NCBI GenBank assembly: GCA_035652815.1
Contig: DASRDB010000016.1
Location: 1-61,366 of the forward strand
Origin: DASRDB01 sp035652815
GTDB lineage: Bacteria > Chloroflexota > Ktedonobacteria > Ktedonobacterales > Ktedonobacteraceae
Direction: 5' to 3'
DNA length: 61,366 nt
The notes beneath the pieces were generated by a model. It ran no database searches and was not told the DNA's origin. It worked only from the letters and a program-made list of their open reading frames with translations. The stretch's first letter is position 1. Each line of letters opens with the position of its first letter. This document shows, piece after piece, positions 42,781 to 51,194 of the stretch. The translations under genes were made by a program, and so were the position numbers.

Positions 42781-44688
42781 ATGAATCTGGTTAGTCCGGT
42801 TGTACGGCGCTGGATTGAAGATGCCAGGGAGAATCCAGAAGCATTTTGGAGCAGGGCGGCAGAACAACTGCCCTGGCTCCGTACATGGGATCGCGTCTTC
42901 GAATGGACCCCGCCCACTTTCCGCTGGTTCATCGGCGGGCAGACCAACCTTGCTTACAGTGCGCTCGACCATCATGTCAAGCGAGGCTGGGGTGGACATG
43001 CTGCCCTGGTGTATCTCAATGAACGTGGCGAGCGGCGAGTCTTCACATACGCACAGTTACTTCACGAGGTTGAGCGATTGGCAGCCGCCCTGCGTGGCAT
43101 GGGCATTACGAAAGGCGACCGCATCACTATTTACATGCCGACCTGCCCTGAAGCCATCATGCTAATGCTGGCGGCTGTGCGCATTGGCGCGATTCACATT
43201 GTAGTCTTTGCAGGTTTTGGCGCGCAGGCACTGAGCGATCGTGTGCAGGCATCCGGCTCGCGCCTGCTCTTTACTGCCGATGTCACCTATCGCAAGGGCA
43301 AGAACACGGATCTCAAAGCGATTGTTGATGCCTCCCTGGAGATTGCTACCGGAAGTGTCGAACACGTGATCGTACTCAAACGCACTGACGAACCAACTCC
43401 GATGCAGCCGGGGCGTGATATTACCTGGCAAGACTTCCTCAACCATGCAGGCGGTCAGAGCGGTGATTATGTGCCGATGGAATCGAATGAGCCAGCCTAC
43501 ATCCTCGCGACATCCGGTACGACGGCCAAACCCAAGCTGGCCATTCACACTCACGGCGGCTACCAGGTACACATCTGTAGCATGGCCCAATGGGTCTTTG
43601 GCTTGAAGCCGACCGATGTCTGGTGGTCCACCTCCGACATTGGTTGGGTGGTCGGTCACAGTTATATAGTCTACGCCCCATTGATTCTGGGCGCGACCAC
43701 GCTTGCCTTTGAAGGGGCGATGGATTACCCCGGTCCCGAACTCTTCTGGCAGGTCGTGGAAGAATTTGGCGTGACGAGCGTTTTTACCTCGCCCACCGCT
43801 GTGCGCCTGTTGATGAAGTATGGCGACGAACCGCCAACCAGGTACGATCATTCCTCACTCGAGCGCGTGTTCTGCGCGGGCGAGGTCTTGAACGCGCCCG
43901 CATGGGAATGGTTGCAGAAAACTGTGCTACATGACCGCGTGCCGGTGATTGACCACATGTGGCAGACGGAAACTGGTGGCCCGGTCTTTGGCAATCCCTA
44001 CGGACTCGGCATGCTGCCGATCAAACCCGGTTCGGCCACCATTGCTCTGCCCGGTATCGAAGCAGAGGTCGTTTCCCCACTGGATGGGACGCCGGTAGGA
44101 CCGAACGAAAAAGGCATCATGGTTCTCAAACGGCCTTTCCCCGGATTGACGCCCGGGCTGTGGGGTGAGCCTGAGCGCTACGGTAAGGACTATTGGCAGG
44201 TCTTGCCGGGGCTGTATTATACCGGTGACTCGGCCCAGATCGACGAAGATGGCTACGTGTGGTTCGCCGGACGTGCCGACGAGATTATCAAGATTGCGGG
44301 CCATCGCATCGGCACGATAGAGGTCGAGACAGCTTTCTTAAAGCATCCCGCAGTAGCAGAATCAGGGGTGATTGGTCGTCCCGATGAGCTGCGCGGTGAA
44401 GTGATTGCAGCATTTGTCGTAGTTAAGCAGGGGTATCAGCCCTCGGAGGAGTTGAAGAAAGAACTACTCAACACGGTGCGCAAGGAAATGGGTCCGGTGG
44501 TGGTCATTAGCGAGATCAATTTTGTGAGTACGCTGCCCAAGACACGCAGCGGCAAGATCATGCGGCGTGTCTTGCGCGCAGTCGCACTCGACCGCGACCC
44601 GGGTGATGTCTCCACTATTGAAGACGAGGGTTCGGTCGAAGAAGCCCGCCTGGCCTGGCACCAGTTGAAAACTGAAATGACTCCGTAA
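42781..44688 (+). CDS. acetyl-CoA synthetase-like AMP-forming acyl-CoA synthetase
   Basis: The 635-residue protein belongs to the ANL superfamily. The ATP/AMP loop ATSGTTAKPK lies near residue 242, WWSTSDIGWVVGHSYIVYAP near 281-300, YTGDSAQIDEDGYVWFAGRAD near 479 and RSGKIMRRVLR near 585, with the acylation-controlling Lys. Together with the N-terminal WFIGGQTNLAYSALDHHV it matches acetyl/propionyl-CoA synthetases, making acyl-CoA from short carboxylates with ATP. Length is typical. GAAAGGG lies ahead of the ATG. A related ligase gene follows 376 bases later. Confidence 0.93.
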   Translation: MNLVSPVVRRWIEDARENPEAFWSRAAEQLPWLRTWDRVFEWTPPTFRWFIGGQTNLAYSALDHHVKRGWGGHAALVYLNERGERRVFTYAQLLHEVERLAAALRGMGITKGDRITIYMPTCPEAIMLMLAAVRIGAIHIVVFAGFGAQALSDRVQASGSRLLFTADVTYRKGKNTDLKAIVDASLEIATGSVEHVIVLKRTDEPTPMQPGRDITWQDFLNHAGGQSGDYVPMESNEPAYILATSGTTAKPKLAIHTHGGYQVHICSMAQWVFGLKPTDVWWSTSDIGWVVGHSYIVYAPLILGATTLAFEGAMDYPGPELFWQVVEEFGVTSVFTSPTAVRLLMKYGDEPPTRYDHSSLERVFCAGEVLNAPAWEWLQKTVLHDRVPVIDHMWQTETGGPVFGNPYGLGMLPIKPGSATIALPGIEAEVVSPLDGTPVGPNEKGIMVLKRPFPGLTPGLWGEPERYGKDYWQVLPGLYYTGDSAQIDEDGYVWFAGRADEIIKIAGHRIGTIEVETAFLKHPAVAESGVIGRPDELRGEVIAAFVVVKQGYQPSEELKKELLNTVRKEMGPVVVISEINFVSTLPKTRSGKIMRRVLRAVALDRDPGDVSTIEDEGSVEEARLAWHQLKTEMTP

Positions 44689-44850
44689 GAAAACCGGAAA
44701 CTCGCTCCTTCAAGCGAGCGGGTGGGTCCAAAGAATATTGCTGTATTCGTTGAGGAGGCTCCAGAGGGAAAAGTGGGCCAGATGTTCGCTGTCTCCCCTG
44801 GGGCCGAATAGTACATATGCGCTCTTCTCATCTGCTGATAGCTCTGCTTG

Positions 44851-44859
44851 TGCTATAAT
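44851..44859 (+). promoter_or_regulatory. extended -10 promoter upstream of the intact PaaK-like gene
   Basis: TGCTATAAT matches the extended -10 element (TGn plus TATAAT). No good -35 is visible, as usual for this class. The start would be near 44866, giving a leader of about 200 bases that includes repeat copy C. Confidence 0.55.
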
Positions 44860-44905
44860 CAGGTGGCTTTCTCCAATAAATGTTAACGAGCAAGATCAGC
44901 ATGAG

Positions 44906-44977
44906 CCTGTCATGTTGAGCGCAGCGAAGCATCTGTGCGTGGCGAGAGCGATGCTTCGCTGCGCTCAACATGACAGG
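44906..44977 (+). repeat. MITE-like palindromic repeat, copy C, in a 376-base gene-free gap
   Basis: Perfect 28-base arms at 44906-44933 and 44950-44977 surround a 16-base loop. Both arms carry matched changes relative to the other copies (CATGTTGAGC with GCTCAACATG, and AAGCATC with GATGCTT), so the palindrome has been maintained. The rest of the gap 44689-45064 holds a small hairpin at 44712-44729 and the promoter at 44851. Confidence 0.9.
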
Positions 44978-45064
44978 TCCGAATTTGATCGTTAATATTT
45001 ATCCGGGTGCGATAAAACGCCTGGACTATGAGAGCCAACTTTATTTAAGTAGGAGAGGTGAATA

Positions 45065-46411
45065 ATGAGCGGGCGCAAGTACTACAATGAAGAGATGGAG
45101 ACCATGCCGAAAGAGAAGCTCAAAGCGTTGCAGCTAGAACGGCTTCAGGCGATGGTCGAACGCGCCTACAACCAGAACCAGTTTTATCGTAATCTCTATG
45201 ACGAGGCCGGAGTCAGGCCCTCAGATATTCGTTCGTTGGAAGACATTCAGAAGCTGCCTTTCCTGGAAAAGAAGACTGTGCGCGCAGCATACCCCTACGG
45301 CATGGCCTTCAAGAAGCCGGGTGACGAAGGCGGGCTTGTAGAAGTCCATGCCACCAGTGGCACGACGGGCAAAAGCGTTCCCGTGTTCGCGACTAAAAAA
45401 GATATCGATTACTGGGCCGACCTCAACGCTCGTGAACTCTGGATGACCGGCCTGCGCCCGGGTGACATTTTGATGAACTGTTACGGCTATGGTCTGGCGA
45501 CCGGCGGCTTTGGTTTCCACTATGGCGCGATGGCGATGGATGCGATGGCGATACCGATGGGGTCAGATGCGCGCCAGTATGATCGCATGATCGATTTCAT
45601 CGTCGATTTTGGCGTCACGGCTATTTGTATGACGCCTTCTGTAGGTCTTTATGTAGGTGGCAAGGCACGCGAGCGGGGTATCGATTTCAAGGATACGAAG
45701 CTCAAGATAGGACTCTTTGGCGCTGAACCCTGGCCCTGGGAAACCCGCCTGAAGCTGGAAGAACTCTTCAACATCACCGCCTATGACGAGTTTGGCATGA
45801 CCGAGTTTCTTGGCCCAGGCATGACCTGTGAATGCGAGGAGCGCAATGGCATGCACGCCTGGGCGGACGCCTTCCTGGTCGAGTGCATCGACCCCGAGAC
45901 CGGCGAATGGGTTCCCGAAGGACAGGACGGCGAACTCGTCTGGACGTGGCTTACGGCTGATGGCACCTGCATGATTCGCTATCGCAGCCGCGATTTATCC
46001 CGAACATGGTGGGAGGAGCGCTGCTCTTGCGGACGCACTCATCCGAAGATCGCGGCCATTAAGGGACGCAGTGACGACGCCGTCTCTATTCGTGGCCTGA
46101 TCGTTTTCCCGAGCCAGGTGGAAGCCGCGCTGGTGAAGTTTCCTGAAACCGGCGCAAACTTCCGTATCATTGTGGATAAGCGAGATGGGCTTGATACCTT
46201 TGACCTGAAGGTCGAGGTGAAGGATGCTTCGATTCTGAGTAACCCTGAGTACTGCCGCGCCTTGAGTTATGAAATGGCAACAGCAGTGAAGACCGTGACG
46301 GGTAACACGCCGAAGGTGGAGCTTGTGCCTGCTGATAGCCTGCCACGCGCCAGTGGCGGCGAATCCAAAACCGCCAGCGCCCGTGTAGAGGACCGGCGCA
46401 AAAAGTTCTGA
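45065..46411 (+). CDS. phenylacetate-CoA ligase family protein (intact)
   Basis: The 448-residue protein has the PaaK pattern: YYNEEMETMPKEKLKALQLE, the ATP loop ATSGTTGKSVP near residue 97, the hinge motif YDEFGMTEFLGPG near 239, CSCGRTHPK near 319 and KGRSDDAVSIRGL near 331. It activates an aryl acetate or benzoate-like acid to its CoA thioester using ATP. It is intact, unlike the paralogue at 8534-9869. GTAGGAGAGG precedes the ATG. It may complement the broken paralogue; substrate not determined. Confidence 0.92.
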   Translation: MSGRKYYNEEMETMPKEKLKALQLERLQAMVERAYNQNQFYRNLYDEAGVRPSDIRSLEDIQKLPFLEKKTVRAAYPYGMAFKKPGDEGGLVEVHATSGTTGKSVPVFATKKDIDYWADLNARELWMTGLRPGDILMNCYGYGLATGGFGFHYGAMAMDAMAIPMGSDARQYDRMIDFIVDFGVTAICMTPSVGLYVGGKARERGIDFKDTKLKIGLFGAEPWPWETRLKLEELFNITAYDEFGMTEFLGPGMTCECEERNGMHAWADAFLVECIDPETGEWVPEGQDGELVWTWLTADGTCMIRYRSRDLSRTWWEERCSCGRTHPKIAAIKGRSDDAVSIRGLIVFPSQVEAALVKFPETGANFRIIVDKRDGLDTFDLKVEVKDASILSNPEYCRALSYEMATAVKTVTGNTPKVELVPADSLPRASGGESKTASARVEDRRKKF

Positions 46412-46444
46412 AAGCTGTATCAGTTATGGTGCGGCCTCAACGTT

Positions 46445-46610
46445 GATTATGAAGCTTAAAGAATAAAGGAGGTATATTCCTGTATGTCATCCTGAGCGCA
46501 GCGAAGGATCTCCAGTTTGGGTGCACGATTCGCCCGGCACAGAGATCTTTCGCTGCACTCAGGATGACAGGTGGCGGGTCTCCTCCTGTATGTTGTCAAA
46601 CTTCATAATC
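46445..46610 (+). repeat. MITE-like palindromic repeat, copy D, nested in a longer inverted repeat
   Basis: The core arms (46485-46512 and 46542-46569) match the repeat family but with several mismatches, mainly on the right arm. Outside them lie AGGAGG/CCTCCT (46467-46472, 46582-46587) and a perfect ten-base outer pair GATTATGAAG/CTTCATAATC (46445-46454, 46601-46610). The whole 166-base segment can thus form one long interrupted hairpin. It lies between the PaaK-like gene and the convergent CPBP gene. Confidence 0.8.
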
Positions 46611-46632
46611 ACTGTCAAGGCCACCGCTTTTG

Positions 46633-47427
46633 TCAATGAATCGTCCCTTGCATGGCAAGGATGATGGAGAGAGCGCCAATCCCATTATTTAGCATATGCA
46701 GCAGCATACCGGGCCAGATCGACTTCGTATGCCAGCGCACGAAGGCGAGCGCGAGGCCAATCACAAACAGGACTGCGAACGAACCGACATCTGCGTGCGC
46801 GACCCCGAAAAGCAGCGCGCTGAGCAGGATAGCTCCGCCAACCGGCATCCCTTTGCACAAACCAGGAAAAACGAAGCCCCGGAAAAAAATCTCTTCACAA
46901 AACGGGGCGATAAATACCGCCGCCAGCAGCGTTGCATAGGTTGTCAGTGGGGCCTGCTTACTGTGAGCCAGAATCACCTGGTCGTTCGTTTGTAGGTTAA
47001 GATGCAAAGCCGTGATTACATAGGAGTAGAGGAAATCTACCGCGAAGATGGCCAGGAGCAGGCCGATAATGATTCCGGCGGTATACCTGCTTGAGACTCG
47101 ACGAAAGCCCAATGCGTTCCATGCCAGTTGTATATGGTTGCGTAGCCCTCTGAAGGCTCTGTTCGCAAAATAGAATGGCGCGATGAGGAATGCGCCTTCA
47201 ATGATGGCTGAAAACACTAAGGTGATAATTGCGGCCATGAGATCGGCCTGAAAAGAAAGGGGAGTATTACCGGATGTTGTATTGCCTCCCAGGTTGTTGA
47301 GGGTGACAGCCAGGAGTAGCCAGGGAAACAACGTCAGAATAATGCCCAGGAAGGTCTGCCGGAGTGTCCAGGGAACAATATCGGAAGTTTCTATCGTATA
47401 ATCTTTATCTGGTGGTCGTTCTAGCAA
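46633..47427 (-). CDS. CPBP family intramembrane glutamic endopeptidase
   Basis: The 264-residue protein has about eight membrane helices and the three catalytic CPBP motifs: APFCEEIFFRG (EExxxR, about residue 172), LLFGVAHAD (about 207) and HMLNNGIG (about 243). Such Rce1/Abi-type proteases cleave within the membrane; bacterial roles range from bacteriocin self-immunity to prenyl-protein processing. The start is TTG at 47427 with GGAG about eight bases upstream. It stands alone; substrate unknown. Confidence 0.9.
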   Translation of the reverse strand: MLERPPDKDYTIETSDIVPWTLRQTFLGIILTLFPWLLLAVTLNNLGGNTTSGNTPLSFQADLMAAIITLVFSAIIEGAFLIAPFYFANRAFRGLRNHIQLAWNALGFRRVSSRYTAGIIIGLLLAIFAVDFLYSYVITALHLNLQTNDQVILAHSKQAPLTTYATLLAAVFIAPFCEEIFFRGFVFPGLCKGMPVGGAILLSALLFGVAHADVGSFAVLFVIGLALAFVRWHTKSIWPGMLLHMLNNGIGALSIILAMQGTIH

Positions 47428-47547
47428 GGTAATTTCTCCAGAGTTGTAGTTGAAAGGAGTCTATCCATATCTTAGCATAAGAGCGGAATACATTTTGTTT
47501 CGACGACAAACTTTGCCTCGATTACCCGAGACGAATGGCCTGCTATA

Positions 47548-47556
47548 TGGTATACT
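47548..47556 (+). promoter_or_regulatory. extended -10 promoter upstream of the small Cys-rich protein gene
   Basis: TGGTATACT matches an extended -10 (TGn-TATACT). The start would be near 47563, about 54 bases before the TTG start codon. No clear -35 is visible. Confidence 0.45.
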
Positions 47557-47616
47557 ACCTGAAAACAAGATTTCTCAATCGCAGCTCTAACTCAATTTAT
47601 TAGGAAGGATACTTTT

Positions 47617-47877
47617 TTGGCTGCTACACTCGAATCTCATCCAGCAGAAAATCCGAATTGGCGCAAGCATAAAAATGCCTGCCCTTTTTATCGCGAGCGC
47701 TGGTTCCCGTGTAATGATGTGGCGGCTGGTGAGCCTATGTACCAGGTGTTTTGTATGAAAGGCACTCCTCCCGTTACTCTTGAAGAACAGGATCGCTGTT
47801 TCCGTAGTAAAACGTGTTGTTGGCGTCTGGCGGAAAAGAAGAAGGAAAAGGAAGAAGCCTCAACGTCGGCGCATTAG
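47617..47877 (+). CDS. small cysteine-rich protein, unknown
   Basis: The 86-residue protein starts at a TTG with AGGAAGG about eight bases upstream. It carries six cysteines, in NACPFYRERWFPCND, VFCMKG, DRCFRS and TCCWRL, and several aromatic residues, followed by a Lys/Glu-rich tail (KKKEKEEAS). The spacing suggests a metal site, but I recognise no family. It is monocistronic, with an extended -10 promoter upstream and a terminator downstream, which supports a real gene. Confidence 0.7.
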   Translation: MAATLESHPAENPNWRKHKNACPFYRERWFPCNDVAAGEPMYQVFCMKGTPPVTLEEQDRCFRSKTCCWRLAEKKKEKEEASTSAH

Positions 47878-47999
47878 TCTAGAAAGTCTCTCATTCCTGG
47901 TCTACGTTCAAATCCTTTCCTCGCGGCTTTGCTCTAATTCTCTCCGGCAAAACAACTGATATCCTTTCCTTCGTGTGCCTACATACCTGAGAAGCACAG

Positions 48000-48058
48000 A
48001 GAAAGAAGCCATCTCAACCTGCTGTTGCATTCCTTGCAGGCTGAGATGGCTTCTTTCT
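48000..48058. terminator. bidirectional terminator between convergent genes
   Basis: A stem of 22 pairs with one mismatch (starting AGAAAGAAGCCATCTCA and ending TGAGATGGCTTCTTTCT) separates the Cys-rich gene from the convergent roadblock gene. T/C-rich ends are present on both strands. Confidence 0.85.
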
Positions 48059-48073
48059 GCGTAACAACTGCTG

Positions 48074-48421
48074 TTAATAGGCAGCGACGAGTTGCGAAAG
48101 TTGCCGACAGGCCTTTTTCATTTCGAGCCGCACGCGCCCGCTATTTGAGTGAGGGCGAGTAGTGACAACGAGAATCATATCTCCGACCTCTGCAAACTGA
48201 ATGGTCCCAGCCTGCGTTTCAATGAGAATGTGCTTTGCTTCTCCATGATTGGTTTGCGAGGCATAGGTTGCAATAGAGCCAAAGACTGCAGCAGACATCG
48301 CGCCCAGCATGTCCTCATCATCGCTCTGCAAGCCGCCTGAGACGATCAGTCCATCCTTACCGATGATTAACGCGCCAGTTATTTCATCCAGCTCGGTCAA
48401 TCGTTGAAGTATTGTGTCCAT
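48074..48421 (-). CDS. roadblock/LC7 domain protein
   Basis: The 115-residue protein is a single roadblock/LC7 domain: ILQRLTELDEITGALIIGKD at the start, a GLIVSGG turn, and AVFGSIATYASQ with TIQFAEVGDMILVVTT. These domains regulate small Ras-like GTPases, as MglB does for MglA, but no GTPase gene is adjacent. Two ATGs are adjacent; the second is six bases from AAGGAG and is preferred. It starts 18 bases after the TPR gene and is the last gene of the M16-TPR-roadblock operon. Confidence 0.88.
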   Translation of the reverse strand: MDTILQRLTELDEITGALIIGKDGLIVSGGLQSDDEDMLGAMSAAVFGSIATYASQTNHGEAKHILIETQAGTIQFAEVGDMILVVTTRPHSNSGRVRLEMKKACRQLSQLVAAY

Positions 48422-48439
48422 CATCGACTCCTTTGTGAA

Positions 48440-51127
48440 CTAATGACTGCCAGAACCCTTCGCGCGTTTTGCAATGGTCAGAGCCTTGTTATACGCCTCC
48501 ATCGCCTGCAAGTACTCGCCCTGGCGCATGTAGGCATCACCCAGGACACGGTATCCGGCTGAATACCTGGGAGCTAGCTTTAATAAGGCGCGCACGTTGC
48601 TGATGACCTCTTCAAGTAACTCGGGGGCGTTGCGAATGATGATGCGGTACTCCTGCATCGCCTCATCATAATCTCCAACGAGTTGATGTTGATAGCCGCG
48701 AATCAGACGCTCTTTGGTACTCAGCGATTCTGGGGACCCTTTCCCACTGCGCTCAGTTGTGCGTCCTTTGCCCAGCAGATGCGAGAAATCCTTTTTTCCA
48801 GAACCCTGCATAGGCTGCAGGCGTACTGCTGGGCGTTTCATCGTCGTTTCCAGCTCGCTATCAAGCAAGGCATCGGATTGATAGGTAGGCACAAGGGTAG
48901 GCTCCTGCCTTTGAATGGGGGCCGATACTGTCTGCGAAACTGGTACCTGATGGTGTACAGGCTCGCTGACCGGTTTCGACTCTTCCACAGCCGGTACTGG
49001 GGGCGCTACCTGCGGCTGCTGTACTTCTGTCCACGCAGATGCTGTAACCGCGAATGCATCCAGGTTCAGAGCAGGCTGTCGCACCGGTTCGGGCTGAGCG
49101 AGTGGCTGTGTTGGTGGAACATAGGGTGGTATCTCGACAGGCTCTTGCGCTGTAATAGGCGCGATATGCGAATCAAAGGGTGTGCCTGTGCTTTCCAGGG
49201 TAGGGAATACTGTTGACAACGGGTCCTCTTGCGCAATACTTGAAAGCGTGCCGGGCTGTAATGGCACAAAGCCCTGTGCCATAAGGCTTTGCTCCAGGTA
49301 TTCAAGCGTCGCAAGCTGTTCTGCTTCAGCGGAAGCTGTCTCCACCGGTTGCGGATTGATCCACTGCGTGAACTCCGGTTCCCGGGAGCTGGTTTCAACA
49401 GGGTTGTCCCATGAAGCATCATCATGAACAGTCGTTTCATCTTCCTGTGGGTGAAGAAACTGAGCAAAGGCGATTTCCTCAGAAGTGGCTTCAACCGACT
49501 GTTGATACGTCCACTTTGCGAAAGCTGGTTCCTCCTGTGATTGCGCTAATGGGGCAGCGTTTATCGTTGGAGAGGCAGCCATTTCCGGCCCGTTTCCTGG
49601 CTCGAGCGTCTCAGCACCAAGCGATTTGAGCCATTCTGGCCAGCCCATTTCAGAATCGTCGTCTGAGGAGAAGAAGAAAGATGGTTCCATTTCCTTCGCT
49701 TCTGGTTGTTCAGGTTCAGGGCTGGTTATCACATCTTCTTCCCAGGTCTTGTTCAATTCGGGACGTGAAGGCTCAGCTCTATTGTGGCCCAGGGCTGAAA
49801 GATTGCCGCTCGGTTGCTTGCCTTCGTTTCTTGTGAGCATTTCAAGCCAGGCAGGTGGGGATGCCAGTTGTTCTTGTTGTGAAGGCCCATTCCAGCTGGT
49901 ATCTACTGTATCTGTAGCGCTTTCCAGGTTGGCTGGCGCTGGATTCTCTACTGGAGGGGCTAATGAAGCATCATCATGGAACCAGGGCTGCTGTTCCAGG
50001 ATGGCCGGGTCCAAATTATCGTCGATCTCTTGCTCGGCGGCCCAGGTTTCAAAATCTGCCGCTCCGGGCGCTTGCACTTCATGGGTGCCATTGCCTGGTA
50101 CTCCAACCTCTGGTTCCAGGTCAGGCGCGGACCAGGAAGTTGAAAATGAAGGCACATGTTCTTCCGGCTGCCGGGTGTCGCTGGGAGAAATCTGTGTGGT
50201 ATCAAGCTCGCGCCAGCTCTCCATGTCATTCCAACCATAAACACGGTCTGTAGGGCCGATTGTGTTGAAAGTTGAGGTGTTTTCTGCTTCAATAGCGCGC
50301 TGCTGATGCGTGTCAATTGCATCGACACTGTGGCCATTGGCATGCGCAGCTTCAGGTACAATCACAGGCTCGCGTTTAATAAGAGCCAGAAAAGGATCAT
50401 GAGGTTGACTGGCGGCAAGATCGCTGAAGAGTTCCTGCGCCATAACCATATCTGGGTCAAGCGCTTCTGCCCGTTCCAGGTAGTCTTGCGCCCGCTGCAT
50501 GTTGTAAGGAGAGGTGACATGCGCCAGCAAGAGGAGCGCTTTGAGGCATTGCGGTACCTCATCTAGAATGCTGGTTGCCATTTGTTGCACCTGGTCGAAG
50601 TAGCCCTCGCGCCAGTAGGTTTCGAGAAGCCCCAGCCGCGCATCGAGCCGTTCAGGCGTGACGGTGAGAACCGCTTCCCACTCCTGGATTGCCTGTGTGA
50701 GGAGGTCGCCGCGCATGTACAGGCGGGCAAGTCCGGCGCGAGAAAGCATAAATTCTTGTTGACCAACACGCGCGCTCAGTTGATTAAATTCCTGGCGAAT
50801 CTGGCTGTTGCCCCGGCTCAGTTCGTATGCTTGCTGGTAACAATCCAGCGCGGTATCAATATCGTTCTGACTTTCGCAGATCAGAGCGCGGTCGCAGTAG
50901 ACGATCACGTTTTCGGGGTCGTTCACCAGAATCCAATCGAAGGTCTGTTGTGCTTCATCCAGGCGGCCTTGTGCGAGGTAGATCTCACCTAGCAGGCGTT
51001 GTATTTCAAGCGCCTCTGGAAAATAGGTGAGAAGCTGCTGGCAACTTGCCATAGCTTCATCTGTATGTCCGGCGCTGATGGCGTCTTCAATATTTTGAAT
51101 GCGGTCTCGAAGAGTCGTTTGCTTCAT
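48440..51127 (-). CDS. tetratricopeptide repeat protein with long disordered linker
   Basis: The 895-residue protein begins with TPR helices (about residues 10-240; for example LGEIYLAQGRLDEAQQTFDWIL). An acidic, Pro/Gln/Glu-rich, low-complexity region of about 500 residues follows, with repeated FAKW/FTQW-type motifs (EPAFAKW, EPEFTQW). It ends in further TPR helices (GYQHQLVGDYDEAMQEYRII and AYMRQGEYLQAMEAYNKAL). It has no signal peptide or membrane segment, so it is a cytoplasmic scaffold. AGGAG lies ten bases before the ATG. It is co-directional with the M16 peptidase (67 bases upstream) and the roadblock protein (18 bases downstream). Confidence 0.85.
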   Translation of the reverse strand: MKQTTLRDRIQNIEDAISAGHTDEAMASCQQLLTYFPEALEIQRLLGEIYLAQGRLDEAQQTFDWILVNDPENVIVYCDRALICESQNDIDTALDCYQQAYELSRGNSQIRQEFNQLSARVGQQEFMLSRAGLARLYMRGDLLTQAIQEWEAVLTVTPERLDARLGLLETYWREGYFDQVQQMATSILDEVPQCLKALLLLAHVTSPYNMQRAQDYLERAEALDPDMVMAQELFSDLAASQPHDPFLALIKREPVIVPEAAHANGHSVDAIDTHQQRAIEAENTSTFNTIGPTDRVYGWNDMESWRELDTTQISPSDTRQPEEHVPSFSTSWSAPDLEPEVGVPGNGTHEVQAPGAADFETWAAEQEIDDNLDPAILEQQPWFHDDASLAPPVENPAPANLESATDTVDTSWNGPSQQEQLASPPAWLEMLTRNEGKQPSGNLSALGHNRAEPSRPELNKTWEEDVITSPEPEQPEAKEMEPSFFFSSDDDSEMGWPEWLKSLGAETLEPGNGPEMAASPTINAAPLAQSQEEPAFAKWTYQQSVEATSEEIAFAQFLHPQEDETTVHDDASWDNPVETSSREPEFTQWINPQPVETASAEAEQLATLEYLEQSLMAQGFVPLQPGTLSSIAQEDPLSTVFPTLESTGTPFDSHIAPITAQEPVEIPPYVPPTQPLAQPEPVRQPALNLDAFAVTASAWTEVQQPQVAPPVPAVEESKPVSEPVHHQVPVSQTVSAPIQRQEPTLVPTYQSDALLDSELETTMKRPAVRLQPMQGSGKKDFSHLLGKGRTTERSGKGSPESLSTKERLIRGYQHQLVGDYDEAMQEYRIIIRNAPELLEEVISNVRALLKLAPRYSAGYRVLGDAYMRQGEYLQAMEAYNKALTIAKRAKGSGSH

Positions 51128-51194
51128 TGTGTTCGATCTCCTGTCTCGTCTGAGGCTGTAGCGTTTTGTGAGCGATGGCTACAGGTCAGGCGTT

